DNA of 64,000 nucleotides from Candidatus Saccharimonadota bacterium (GCA_028286245.1 JAQBRY010000002.1:62001-126000); one strand, 5' to 3'; positions 33,803 through 42,355 are shown, counted from the first letter of the stretch. The notes: generated by a model from the letters alone, not told the origin. Translations and numbers: made by a program.

Positions 33803-35083
33803 ATTAAACAAATCATTAATTTTTTAAAGCGCAGCACTCTAGTCTTGGGCTTAGCCCTGGCCGCTCCGTTTTTGTTAGCACCGTCAGTTCTGGCCGCTTC
33901 TGCTGGCAGCACTGAACCGTGGAGTACTAGTACAAATGCATTGCCCTTAGGTACTACCAACAACACATCCGTTGCGTATAACGGCTATGTGTATGTTATT
34001 GGCGGATATACTAGCGGTGGCATAAGTGGCACGACTTACTACGCTAAGCTAAATAGTGATGGGACGGTTGGCGCGTGGAATACCAGCCCTAGTACTCTGC
34101 CACAACCCGTCGCCGCGGCTACATCCGTACTGTATAACGGCTATGTGTATGTTATTGGCGGACGCGATAATACTAACAACTACATTAATACCGTTTATTA
34201 TGCCAAGCTGAATAGTGATGGGACGGTTGGCGCGTGGAGCACGAGTGCGAGCACACTGCCGCAAGTAGACGCTACGGCTACATCCGTAACATACAACGGT
34301 TATGTATATGTCATGGGTGGATATGCCGGAGGTACTGGCGGCCATTATGACCTAGATGCTGTTTACTACGCTAAGCTAAATAGTGATGGTTCAGTGGGAG
34401 CGTGGAGCACGAGCTCTAATGTTTTACCACAAGCCGCTCACTACGCCACTTCTATATCGGATAATGGCTATGTATATGTCATGGGTGGAATTACGTTTAG
34501 CGGTACCCAACAAGATGCCGTTTACTACGCTAAGCTAAATAGTGATGGTTCAGTGGGAGCGTGGAGCACGAGCTCTAATGTTTTACCACAAGCCACAGAC
34601 GGCGCTACTGTAGCGCTCAATGATGACTACGTGTATATAATGGGCGGAGAGAACAGTAGCGGGCGGACTAGCGCGATCTACTACGCTAAGCTAAATAGTG
34701 ATGGGACGGTCGGCGCGTGGAGCACCAACGCCAACAACCTTCCACAAGGTGCTCCAGGAGCCAACGCAGTAGCTTATAACGGATACCTCTATGTCCTAGG
34801 GGGGTCTTACTTTGATATATCGACATTTTCCTCGATCTACTTTGATAGTGTCTACTATACGCATATTACGCCCGTGACTCAGACACCTTCGAACAATGCT
34901 CCTATCACTACCGCAAACATGAGTACTGGTGCTTTGCCAGCCGCACCGGATACGGGCTTCGGCATGCCGAATAAGGATATTCCTGTCGTGAAAGGCTTGA
35001 TGATTGGTGCCACCGTCTCCATAGCCACCGGACTGGCTTTGCTCTATACACGCTCAAAGGCTAAGACTTCACCAAACTTGTAA
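33803..35083 (+). CDS. Exported kelch-type beta-propeller surface protein (possible ATT start)
   Basis: 426 residues if translation starts at the ATT at 33803. From there the protein reads KQIINFLKRSTLVLGLALAAPFLLAPSVLA, an ideal signal peptide, with AAGG eight bases upstream; the first normal in-frame start, a TTG at 33845, would lose the charged n-region. Six blades of about 52 residues follow, each with GYVYVxGG...VYYAKLNSDGTVGAWSTSxxxLPQ. The end has APDTG, a hydrophobic helix and TRSKAK, a variant sorting signal. The sortase gene lies tail to tail with it, overlapping 23 bp. Confidence 0.8.
   Translation: MKQIINFLKRSTLVLGLALAAPFLLAPSVLAASAGSTEPWSTSTNALPLGTTNNTSVAYNGYVYVIGGYTSGGISGTTYYAKLNSDGTVGAWNTSPSTLPQPVAAATSVLYNGYVYVIGGRDNTNNYINTVYYAKLNSDGTVGAWSTSASTLPQVDATATSVTYNGYVYVMGGYAGGTGGHYDLDAVYYAKLNSDGSVGAWSTSSNVLPQAAHYATSISDNGYVYVMGGITFSGTQQDAVYYAKLNSDGSVGAWSTSSNVLPQATDGATVALNDDYVYIMGGENSSGRTSAIYYAKLNSDGTVGAWSTNANNLPQGAPGANAVAYNGYLYVLGGSYFDISTFSSIYFDSVYYTHITPVTQTPSNNAPITTANMSTGALPAAPDTGFGMPNKDIPVVKGLMIGATVSIATGLALLYTRSKAKTSPNL
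34361..34594 (+). repeat. Identical 75-bp repeats inside kelch gene
   Basis: Bases 34361-34435 and 34520-34594 are identical over 75 nt, 159 bp apart (53 codons), so silent sites have not drifted. Other blades differ at many third positions. Confidence 0.85.
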
Positions 35084-35729
35084 ATACAACGAGCCGTTGA
35101 CTAAATTCACTCGTACCTTCGATGATTTGCCCTGAGCAGGTCATAAGGTTTAAACCAGGCTTACCAGCGTTAAATGGGGACAGTACCTCGGCCATGTCAA
35201 CTTTGTCATACGAATAAACCTTCGTACGTACGACTTGGTATACGTAAGTCGTATTATCCCCACGAGTGACAGTAATTTTGTCACCAAGTTTTAGTTTTTT
35301 GAGATTATAAAAAATGCCAGTCGTATCCCAGCTGGAAACATGACCGTAAATGAACATTGCACCGCTCTGTCCTGGCTGGCTGCTGGCGTGATACCAACCA
35401 GCTTCATTGATGTTATTTGGCGTGGCTATCGCTCCATTACTTAGCAGTCCCAACTCCAGGACGGGAGTGTTTGCTATGCCGATCGCTGGAATGGCAATAT
35501 ATTTGGGGTGAGTGCTCGGGACAGTGTAGCTGGCTACCACCTGCGGTTTGAGCTTTACAGAAGATGGGGCCGGTTGTAAGACTGCAGCTCCGGACGGTGG
35601 TCTCGGCTCGACACCATGCTGGCGAGCCAAAAGTAATGCGGCGCCCACAGCTGCAACTATACCGATCAATATCAGGGAATGAGCAACGTGCCGGCGTGTA
35701 AGCGTTTTACGAAAATGTGGTTTTAGCAT
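35061..35729 (-). CDS. Sortase
   Basis: 222 residues from the ATG at 35729, with TATAAT exactly six bases upstream; a longer frame to 35750 is rejected. An N-terminal membrane helix (HSLILIGIVAAVGAALLLA), a linker, then the sortase barrel with H130 in MFIYGHVSS, C198 in LNLMTCSG and R212 in FSQRLVVF. The fold and length fit the class D/E/F sortases. It should anchor the LPATG proteins at 16702-19491 and probably the APDTG and LQNTG proteins. It is the only sortase in the window. Confidence 0.92.
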   Translation of the reverse strand: MLKPHFRKTLTRRHVAHSLILIGIVAAVGAALLLARQHGVEPRPPSGAAVLQPAPSSVKLKPQVVASYTVPSTHPKYIAIPAIGIANTPVLELGLLSNGAIATPNNINEAGWYHASSQPGQSGAMFIYGHVSSWDTTGIFYNLKKLKLGDKITVTRGDNTTYVYQVVRTKVYSYDKVDMAEVLSPFNAGKPGLNLMTCSGQIIEGTSEFSQRLVVFTSLVKS

Positions 35730-35831
35730 GCAGCAATTATACGTCAACAAGCGTATTCGTTATGAATACTACTTTGCTACGCCTACATTTAAAAATCTCT
35801 ATTTGGGGACTTTTGTTGCTATAATTCACTT

Positions 35832-36533
35832 ATGAAAAATTTTAAAGTTTCTTTGCCTGCGCCGGCTCTTAAAATTATTCCTGCTATCCTCATTCTGTGT
35901 ATCGTTATCGTCATTGGACTTATTAAAATGACGCATGACAACTCAAATCATACCTTTGCCTTGCCAGATAAAACTGTTTCCAATGATAGCGTTCAATTTT
36001 GTTCACCATATGCCAATCTGTGTTTCACTCGGCCTGCCAACTGGACCAGGAGCAGCATTTTACACGTGGCAGGCCCAGCGAGTAGCACGGTAGAAATAAA
36101 CCCACCGACCGGAACAATATTAGAGTTTGCTAAATCCAGTAATCACACAAACACGAGCTGCGACATGACGACGTACAGCGAATGTATCATCAAGGTAGCC
36201 AAAGTAATTTCGCTGAAGAATAATCTTAGCGTTGTAACGGGAATGCTCGTAGATTCTCCTGACGCAAATTGCTCAGATCAATGCGCCACCCCAAAATATA
36301 CACCCTTTGTTACCTTGGTATCACAAAGTGATTTTAATAAGTACAAGCTGGGGCACGACACATCATCTTTTGAAGACTTTAATCCGACTGTGCGCGTTAA
36401 AAATGGACAGAGCGTCTACCTTCAGGTAACACCGGGCAAGGAGTTTAGCGTTGCCTCCGCAGATCTATGGCAGAACAGCTCCGAAGCAAAAGCTGCTCAG
36501 CAAATTCTTTCAAGTGTAACGTTATATAAATAA
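35832..36533 (+). CDS. Signal-anchored extracellular protein, unknown
   Basis: 233 residues. One N-terminal membrane helix (IIPAILILCIVIVIGLI), then an outward domain with four to six cysteines (FCSPYANLCF, SCDMTTYSECI, NCSDQCATP) suggesting disulfides, and SVQFCSPYANLCFTRPANW that resembles the start of the extracellular domain of the pilin-like protein at 15826-16515. TATAAT ends six bases before the ATG. No family recognised. Confidence 0.7.
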   Translation: MKNFKVSLPAPALKIIPAILILCIVIVIGLIKMTHDNSNHTFALPDKTVSNDSVQFCSPYANLCFTRPANWTRSSILHVAGPASSTVEINPPTGTILEFAKSSNHTNTSCDMTTYSECIIKVAKVISLKNNLSVVTGMLVDSPDANCSDQCATPKYTPFVTLVSQSDFNKYKLGHDTSSFEDFNPTVRVKNGQSVYLQVTPGKEFSVASADLWQNSSEAKAAQQILSSVTLYK

Positions 36534-36629
36534 CGAGGCACGTTAGCTATACGCAAAGTTGCTATAAGCGTCTAAGTACGCACCAAAAAGTCAGCGGTGA
36601 TACTATCTTTTGTTGCTATTATTAAAGAT

Positions 36630-37496
36630 ATGGAACAAAAAACGTATGGTGGGATTGAGCTGGGCGGCACAAAGACTATATGTGCAGTAGCTGACGCCAA
36701 TGGCGTAATATTGTCGCAAACTACCATCCCTACAACGAGCGTCGATGAAACATTTGGTGCGGTATTTGAATTTTTTGAACAGGGCTTACCTATCATTTCG
36801 TTGGGCGTCGGTTCATTTGGCCCAGTGCAACTCAATCCCGATTCGAGTGAATATGGTTACATTTATAATTCACCAAAACCCGGATGGTCAAAAGTTAACG
36901 TAAAAGGACTGCTCGAAGACAGACTAAAATTGAACGTCGCCATTGATACTGACGTAAACTGTGCCGCACTTGGCGAGCAATTCTACGGTGTTGCAAAAAA
37001 TGCTAACAACTTTATCTACTTGACCCTCGGAACAGGAATTGGGGGAAGTTTAGTGAGCAACGCCAAACTCGTCCATGGAATTTTGAACTTAGAGATGGGA
37101 CATATGCGCATTCCACATGAGCAGTTTATGACTACATTCGAAGGTGCCTGCATATTCCATAAAGATTGCCTGGAGGGTATTGCAAGCGGTTATGCTATGG
37201 CACAACGCTATGGTAAAAATGCCGAGGAAATTGTTGATGACGAAGCCTGGGATATCGAAGCAGGATACATCGCATCAGCGCTGAATAACCTTATGATGAT
37301 CACTGGGCCAGAGCTAATCGTAGTTGGTGGTGGGCTTACAGACCATGCTGGCCTCATGGCTGCCATACGTACAAAGGTTCAACAAAATGTGAATAACTAC
37401 ATGAACTTCCCTGACTTAGAAAATTACATCGTACAGTCAAGCAGCAAGCTGAATGGAGTACTTGGAGCCATTAAGCTTACTTCTCTCACAAATTAA
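36630..37496 (+). CDS. ROK-family sugar kinase
   Basis: 288 residues from the ATG at 36630; TATTAT ends seven bases upstream. ATP loop ELGGTKTICAV at 10-20, catalytic D in DTDVNCAALGE, LGTGIGGSLV and the zinc-site region GHMRIPHE...GACIFHKDCLEGIASG, which is the pattern of ROK fructokinases. It phosphorylates a hexose in the cytoplasm. A terminator hairpin follows. Fructose is the best guess for substrate. Confidence 0.88.
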   Translation: MEQKTYGGIELGGTKTICAVADANGVILSQTTIPTTSVDETFGAVFEFFEQGLPIISLGVGSFGPVQLNPDSSEYGYIYNSPKPGWSKVNVKGLLEDRLKLNVAIDTDVNCAALGEQFYGVAKNANNFIYLTLGTGIGGSLVSNAKLVHGILNLEMGHMRIPHEQFMTTFEGACIFHKDCLEGIASGYAMAQRYGKNAEEIVDDEAWDIEAGYIASALNNLMMITGPELIVVGGGLTDHAGLMAAIRTKVQQNVNNYMNFPDLENYIVQSSSKLNGVLGAIKLTSLTN

Positions 37497-37540
37497 AGTT
37501 GCGGCAGTATCTACTGTGACTCAACGAGCATATGCGGGCT

Positions 37541-37576
37541 AAAAGACTTATCGCTTCGCGGGTGTGAGTCTTTTGT
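37541..37576 (+). terminator. Terminator of ROK kinase gene
   Basis: AAAAGACT (37541-37548) pairs with AGTCTTTT (37567-37574) around a GC-rich loop, and the T run merges into TTTGTTTGAC, so the -35 of the next promoter starts right behind it. Confidence 0.8.
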
Positions 37577-37624
37577 TTGACACAATCGTACATTTCCATT
37601 AAAGTTAACTCATTGGTTAACTTT
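37577..37624 (+). promoter_or_regulatory. ArsR-type promoter with palindromic operator
   Basis: TTGACA (37577-37582), 17-bp spacer, TAAAGT (37600-37605). A perfect inverted repeat AAAGTTAAC-N6-GTTAACTTT (37601-37624) covers the -10 and the transcription start and ends one base before the regulator's ATG at 37625, the classic place for a self-repressing ArsR-family operator. Confidence 0.8.
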
Positions 37625-37960
37625 ATGAATATATCTTACGATACACCTCAGCTCGATATGGTACTCGACGCCTTAGCAAATCAAAAAAGGCGCGGCATTA
37701 TTCATGACCTCTCTTTGCAGCCTGCTACCGTCGGACAACTTGCTCGAAATCATGACCTTACTTTGCCCGCGATCCATAAACACATCCGGACTCTAGAAAA
37801 CGCAAAACTCATCATACGGAAAAAGGCAGGCCGCACAAATTTCGTTGTGTTAGACGGTGGCACCTTGGGCCTAGCACAAAACTGGATCACACAATATCAC
37901 GTAACTTGGGGCAACCCTCAGGCCACACTCGATAATTACATTTCCAGGATGCAAGCATGA
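37625..37960 (+). CDS. ArsR-type winged-helix regulator
   Basis: 111 residues from the ATG directly behind the operator. ALANQKRRGIIHDLSLQPATVGQLARNHDLTLPAIHKHIRTLENAKLIIRKKAGRTNFVVL is a clear ArsR winged helix; no metal-binding CxC motif is present, so it belongs to the metal-free subgroup that often pairs with SRPBCC or YCII proteins. The YCII-like gene follows after 45 bp. Confidence 0.9.
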   Translation: MNISYDTPQLDMVLDALANQKRRGIIHDLSLQPATVGQLARNHDLTLPAIHKHIRTLENAKLIIRKKAGRTNFVVLDGGTLGLAQNWITQYHVTWGNPQATLDNYISRMQA

Positions 37961-38005
37961 GTCTGGATGAATTGGTTTTTAAACATAATTAAGGAGAACA
38001 ATAAA

Positions 38006-38305
38006 ATGGGGAAATACGTATACATCTACTACGCTGGAGCTGAGTCAGATGGCGGCAGTGCCGAAGAGTGGGGCAAATGGTTTGGTGAACTAGGCGACAA
38101 GCTAGTCGACGGTGGCAATCCTTTTGCGCCCAACGGCCAAGCCGTGCACCAAGGCGGCAAAATGACCGTACAAGACAAGCCTGTTACCGGTTACTCAATC
38201 ATTAACGCCGACAGCATGGGTGAGGCAACAAAACTGGCTGAAGGTTGTCCTTTGGTGTCTGCAGCAGAGGGTGCGGTGTGCGTGTACGAAGCGTTACCTA
38301 TGTAA
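38006..38305 (+). CDS. YCII-related (DGPF-type) protein
   Basis: 99 residues from the ATG with an AAGGAG site; the frame extends upstream but without signals. KYVYIYYAGAESDGGSAEEWGKWFGELGDKLVDGGNPFAPNGQAVHQGG...SIINADSMGEATKLAEGCPLV has the ferredoxin-like layout of YCII-related proteins. Downstream of a metal-free ArsR regulator, it is presumably the gene that regulator controls. Biochemical role unknown. Confidence 0.75.
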   Translation: MGKYVYIYYAGAESDGGSAEEWGKWFGELGDKLVDGGNPFAPNGQAVHQGGKMTVQDKPVTGYSIINADSMGEATKLAEGCPLVSAAEGAVCVYEALPM

Positions 38306-38323
38306 TTACTTTCCGTACAACTT

Positions 38324-38345
38324 AAACGACCTTCGGGTCGTTTTT
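38324..38345 (+). terminator. Terminator of YCII-like gene
   Basis: AAACGACC-TTCG-GGTCGTTTTT: an 8-bp stem closed by a TTCG tetraloop, followed by a T run. Confidence 0.92.
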
Positions 38346-38375
38346 GCTATAACGACAGTCTCGATATGGGTATAA

Positions 38376-38612
38376 TTAGTCCTCGCTTAGAGCGGCAAAG
38401 TCCTTTTTGACCTGCGAGTACCAGCCCCAGCCCTTGACGGGGTTTTTCCATCGCCCTTTCATGGCTTTTAGGGCGCTTTCGTGCGATGCGTCGCCGGCTG
38501 CAACGGCTTCTCGTAAATGTTTATCCTCGGCCTTTATAACCTCGTCTGCTGTGTTTCCGTGAAATGCAGTGTCGCAGGGTCCACCCATCTGTTGGCAGGT
38601 CATTGTTTTCAC
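38376..38612 (-). CDS. Small DUF1059-like protein
   Basis: 78 residues. MTCQQMGGPCDTAFHGNTADEVIKAEDKHLRE matches the start of DUF1059 proteins (MTCxxxGxxCxxxxxGxTxEExxxxxxxHxxE). The C-terminal WKNPVKGWGWYSQVKKDFAALSED is an extension. The start is GTG at 38612, seven bases after a strong AAGGAG; an ATG three codons further is possible. The two cysteines might bind a metal. Confidence 0.65.
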   Translation of the reverse strand: MKTMTCQQMGGPCDTAFHGNTADEVIKAEDKHLREAVAAGDASHESALKAMKGRWKNPVKGWGWYSQVKKDFAALSED

Positions 38613-38663
38613 GATGTATCTCCTTATTTATGTATGAAATCAGTATAGCAAAGTTAATAAGTA

Positions 38664-39896
38664 TCAAACTTTGGGGATAGCCCGCTGCGACGGTAACCGG
38701 AAGCCACTCACAAACAGGCCGAGAACGGCTGCCACCAGAGCTGCCAGGCCGCCAACTAACAATCCGATGCGGGGATTGCTGTGATCGATTATAGCGCCGA
38801 TAATTGGGCCGCCGATGGGCGTTGTGCCAAGAAAAGCAATCGACCATAAGGACATAACACGGCCGCGCATTTGCGGAGTACTGGTTAACTGCAGCGTGGT
38901 GTTACCAATGGATATAAACAGTACCGACAGTGCGCCCACTACAATTAGTACCAATAGTGCCGTAATGATGTTCGGCACCGCAGCTACCAGGCACAGGCTT
39001 ATCCCAAACATGCCAGCGACGATGATGAGCTCTCGTATGGTGGCAGCAGCCCGGCCAGCCGAATAGAGGCCGCCAATAACGGCACCGAGGCCCATTGCCG
39101 AGGTCATGAGCGAGTAGGTAGTCGCATTGCCGTGCAGCGTACCGGTTGCAAAAACTGGCAGAACAACCGGAAATTCGTAGGCAAAGGTACCGATGATTAC
39201 CATCATAAGGAGCGTAATGCGGAGTGCCGGCGTTGACCACGCATAGCGCAGGCCGGCGCGCAGTTGTCCGGGCGCACGCGGTGAAGGTTCAACCGGATGC
39301 AGCTCGCTTCGCTTCATTAGAAATAACACAATCAGCACCGCTAGAAACGTAGCGGCATCAACCAGAAAACAAGCACCAATGCCTACAGTAGCAATGAGGA
39401 CGGCAGCAATTGACGGACCGACAATACGAGCCGTATTCATGACAGTAGAATTGAGAGTGACTGCATTGCGCAACTTATCTTCACCGACCATCTGTACTAC
39501 AAATGTTTGGCGCGCCGGATTATCAATTATAGAAATAAAGCCGGAAATAATGGCTATTACGTACACCATCCATAGCTCAATCATATGACTAATAACCAGC
39601 AATCCTAGAACAAGCGATACAATACCAAATACAATTTGTGTAATTACCAGCAACCGCTTATTGTCCTTACGGTCAACAATAACACCGCCGAAGATGCCGA
39701 GGCAGAGTATGGGCAGTGTCTGGGCAGCAGTTATTAAACCGAGCTGCGTACCGGAATGGGTTAGCGTTAGCACCAGCCACGACAGTGCCACCATACGCAT
39801 CCAGGTGCCACACAGTGAAATGCCCTGGCCGATAAAATAGAGCCGAAAGTTAGGCACCGCTAAAGATGCGAACGTCCGCCGAAGTGCGGTCTGCAT
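38664..39896 (-). CDS. MFS exporter (MFS_3/EntS-like)
   Basis: 410 residues, 12 helices (about 10-12 visible), with NFRLYFIGQGISLCGTWM in the first helix, the loop GGVIVDRKDNKRLL after helix 2, NPARQTFVVQMVGEDKLRNAVTLNS and STPQMRGRVMSLWSIAFLGTTPIGGPIIG in the second half, typical of the MFS_3 group of exporters. A GGAGGAG site and TATAAT precede the ATG. Substrate unknown. Confidence 0.88.
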   Translation of the reverse strand: MQTALRRTFASLAVPNFRLYFIGQGISLCGTWMRMVALSWLVLTLTHSGTQLGLITAAQTLPILCLGIFGGVIVDRKDNKRLLVITQIVFGIVSLVLGLLVISHMIELWMVYVIAIISGFISIIDNPARQTFVVQMVGEDKLRNAVTLNSTVMNTARIVGPSIAAVLIATVGIGACFLVDAATFLAVLIVLFLMKRSELHPVEPSPRAPGQLRAGLRYAWSTPALRITLLMMVIIGTFAYEFPVVLPVFATGTLHGNATTYSLMTSAMGLGAVIGGLYSAGRAAATIRELIIVAGMFGISLCLVAAVPNIITALLVLIVVGALSVLFISIGNTTLQLTSTPQMRGRVMSLWSIAFLGTTPIGGPIIGAIIDHSNPRIGLLVGGLAALVAAVLGLFVSGFRLPSQRAIPKV

Positions 39897-39998
39897 AGAG
39901 CTCCTCCATTATAAAATTCTTTATTATAATTATACACTCGTCGTTTTGAGTAGCAGCTGAAAGCACTGCCTATACCAAACTTGTGTGACAAAGTTGCA

Positions 39999-40027
39999 TT
40001 GACTTTATATAATGTTTATGTTAATAT
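39999..40027 (+). promoter_or_regulatory. Complete leaderless promoter
   Basis: TTGACT (39999-40004), exactly 17 bp, TAATAT (40022-40027), six bases, then ATG at 40034. Normal spacing places the first transcribed base on the A of the start codon. It is the clearest example of the pattern in the window. Confidence 0.85.
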
Positions 40028-40033
40028 ACTAGA

Positions 40034-40768
40034 ATGTCTACCCCTGACAATGCTCTGCCTTTTCTACCTGAAATTGCCACTTCAGCTGGCGAACACGACA
40101 TTTCCTTTCAGGCAGCTTCGATGATCGATACGCTTCTATTAATTAGAAGGCATTTCGTTGCCGTGGCGCATCATATTCCTTCTTCGTTTGCATTTGGAGT
40201 TGTGTATAGCGACATAGAGGCGGCACTAGCTAATGCAGAGGTCGACGCAGCTTACGAAAAATATTTTGCTAATCCTGAATATCCTGTATTCTCGAACGTC
40301 ATCGATGGCCCAGCTACATCAATTAAATGCGATCAGATGATAGACGGTGTAAGAGCAGTTTGGTTAGAGAAATATTATAAAACCCGTACTCGAGAAGCAA
40401 CGACGGATGACTTTCAGCGTTGGTTTGACGGCTACGTGGGTACCCTCGGTGATCATGCCCTATCTCAGGTAGTACAAGTCGGTCATACGTTTGGAGATAT
40501 CTACCACCCGCTACCTAACGGCTCTCTCGACTCAGAAGACCGTGGAGCATCACCCCTGCCTAGAACAAATCTCAGGATCGCTACAGATGATATACAACTC
40601 ATACAAGGCTATAGAAATGGCAAGCTGGCGCTGATCGCACCTCCTAACCTATCCGTTCTGCATGTGATGCCTAACTCGTTGCAACATGCTATTTTTAGTC
40701 AAACAGGTCTTAGTGATCGCCCAGGACACACAGAGAGAATAATACTCCCCTCTGACATTAGCCTCTAA
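40034..40768 (+). CDS. Hypothetical cytoplasmic protein
   Basis: 244 residues, acidic, no membrane helix or signal. The N-terminal half is helical (ISFQAASMIDTLLLIRRHFVAVAHHIPSSFAFGVVYSDIEAAL), the C-terminal half beta-rich. I recognise no family. The start is well supported by the promoter just upstream. The 409 bp downstream hold only a decayed dehydrogenase on the other strand. Confidence 0.65.
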   Translation: MSTPDNALPFLPEIATSAGEHDISFQAASMIDTLLLIRRHFVAVAHHIPSSFAFGVVYSDIEAALANAEVDAAYEKYFANPEYPVFSNVIDGPATSIKCDQMIDGVRAVWLEKYYKTRTREATTDDFQRWFDGYVGTLGDHALSQVVQVGHTFGDIYHPLPNGSLDSEDRGASPLPRTNLRIATDDIQLIQGYRNGKLALIAPPNLSVLHVMPNSLQHAIFSQTGLSDRPGHTERIILPSDISL

Positions 40769-40892
40769 ATTGCAGCCTGCGGCCGAAGAAGTCAGTAAAC
40801 TACAATGGTTTACTCTACGATCTTCGCAGGTATTACCCGGAGATACTTGGCGCAGCTAGGCCATCGTCGCAATATCAATTACAAACCGGTAA

Positions 40893-41088
40893 CGAACGGC
40901 GGTTTCCTAGCAGGTTAAAGACGTTCAGTGATAGTGGTTCGGCCGGTGCGCCAACATTAACTAGGGCTCCATTTAGCTTTAAAAGTGACAAAAAGCTATC
41001 CACATCTACTTTGGCACTTACCGTGTTGATTATGAGGTCAAAATTCTTGGCGAGCGTTTTAGCAGCCTACGCCCACGCGGTCACCAAC
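40893..41088 (-). pseudogene. Remnant of zinc-dependent alcohol dehydrogenase
   Basis: On the minus strand 41088-41062 reads VGDRVGVGC, the segment before the structural-zinc loop of YahK/CAD-type dehydrogenases, then a stop. After a frame change, 41056-40893 reads TLAKNFDLIINTVSAKVDVDSFLSLLKLNGALVNVGAPAEPLSLNVFNLLGNRRS (given here as blocks: NFDLIINTVSA, LLKLNGALVNVGAP, VFNLLGNRRS), the end of the NAD(P)-binding domain of the same enzymes. About 120 codons between and both ends are lost. The rest of 40769-41177 has no gene. Confidence 0.8.
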
Positions 41089-41177
41089 TGTCTGTCTGAG
41101 AATCCTACTATCTAGTCTAGGAACTTACCGTCCTGGGCGTCAATAAGTTATCTTACAGACAGCCACTACCAATCGAT

Positions 41178-41924
41178 TTATTCATGAAGCTTGGCAAGGC
41201 AGTCCCGCACTCGCACCCAAGCTTTTTCGGCTGCCTCCGGATTATAGGTTGGCGGCCGCTCGTCGCACATAAAGCCATGGGCAGTGTCGGGAAAAACAAT
41301 AAATTGGTGGTCAACGCCGGCAGTTGTTAGCCTGCTATTTATCTCATCCCGTACGGGTGCCGGCAACAAGTTATCGTTTTCACCCGCAAACAATACTACC
41401 TCGCAACCATCTGCTATTTTATTGCTCAGACGCAGCGTTGGCTCTGGTTGGCTCAAGGTAATATCGGTATTCGTAAGCCAGCCAGGATAAAATGCAACAC
41501 AGGCTTGTAGAGGATAATGAGCCGCCGCCAGCAAGGCAATATGACCGCCCACACTAAAGCCTACAAATCCCTGCTTATCAGTAGTCTGCCCTTCCTCGTG
41601 CAAAAATTGTACAGCTGTGCCAACATCTTCTAGCGCTTGATCTCGACTCAGGTTACCGAGTAGCTCAAAACCCCGTTTGCGGCCAGCGTCGTCTGCATTT
41701 AAGCGTATCTGCTGGCCGGAACGGTGGTAAAAGTCCGGTGCTACCGCTACGTATCCAAGCTGCGCAATCCTATTGGTCATCCGCTGTATATAGGGGGTAA
41801 GTCCAAACAGCTCAAAGCCAACAATGACTCCAGGATGCGGTTGGCCATCACTTGGCCTGGCAACATACATATCCATTGGTGCACTATTTGTTTCTAATGT
41901 TATGGTCTGTGATTCTACATTCAT
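41178..41924 (-). CDS. Dienelactone hydrolase family protein
   Basis: 248 residues from the ATG at 41924, overlapping the MerR stop by four bases (ATGA) and preceded by GGAGGGAG. An alpha/beta hydrolase with the nucleophile elbow GFSVGG (Ser where classic dienelactone hydrolases have Cys), acid in AGENDNLLP and H in FPDTAHGFMCDER. It follows the MerR gene in one transcript, so the regulator probably controls it. Substrate unknown, perhaps a lactone or ester. Confidence 0.88.
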   Translation of the reverse strand: MNVESQTITLETNSAPMDMYVARPSDGQPHPGVIVGFELFGLTPYIQRMTNRIAQLGYVAVAPDFYHRSGQQIRLNADDAGRKRGFELLGNLSRDQALEDVGTAVQFLHEEGQTTDKQGFVGFSVGGHIALLAAAHYPLQACVAFYPGWLTNTDITLSQPEPTLRLSNKIADGCEVVLFAGENDNLLPAPVRDEINSRLTTAGVDHQFIVFPDTAHGFMCDERPPTYNPEAAEKAWVRVRDCLAKLHE

Positions 41925-42349
41925 AGATTCTCCCTCCATTTAATTAGGCGTTCAAAGTCGAGCGAGTCGGCTTCTTGATCGTTGGTATCGATTTTACTAT
42001 CCAACACTGATAGTTTCAGATTGACCAGCTTAATAATCTTTTGGCGCTCCTGGATCTGCAGTTGCAGATCCTTTTTATACTGCTCCAAAAAAGCCTTTCG
42101 ATCCGGTGCCCGATTAATACCGCCGCGCTTCATATCGGCAAAGCGGAGCATTTCCTGGATAGACATACCCATACCCCGAAAAAGGCTCAAAAATATAATC
42201 CACTCAATATCCTTCTGGGAATAACTGCGGTGGCCCGAGCCAGTCTTTTTAACGCCGTCAATGAGACCTATCCGTTCGTAGTAACGGAGGGTGTACGGCG
42301 ACACTAAGGTTAAGGCGCTCGCCTGCTTAATGGTAAATTGCTGAGTCAT
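41921..42349 (-). CDS. MerR-family regulator
   Basis: 142 residues from the ATG at 42349, six bases behind the -10; the frame up to 42376 lies inside the operator and is rejected. FTIKQASALTLVSPYTLRYYERIGLIDGVKKTGSGHRSYSQKDIEWI is the MerR winged helix, then a long coiled coil (FLEQYKKDLQLQIQERQKIIKLVNLKLSVLDSKI). No metal-binding cysteines, so it senses something other than a thiophilic metal. It is cotranscribed with the hydrolase. Confidence 0.92.
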   Translation of the reverse strand: MTQQFTIKQASALTLVSPYTLRYYERIGLIDGVKKTGSGHRSYSQKDIEWIIFLSLFRGMGMSIQEMLRFADMKRGGINRAPDRKAFLEQYKKDLQLQIQERQKIIKLVNLKLSVLDSKIDTNDQEADSLDFERLIKWRENL

Positions 42350-42355
42350 ACCTAC

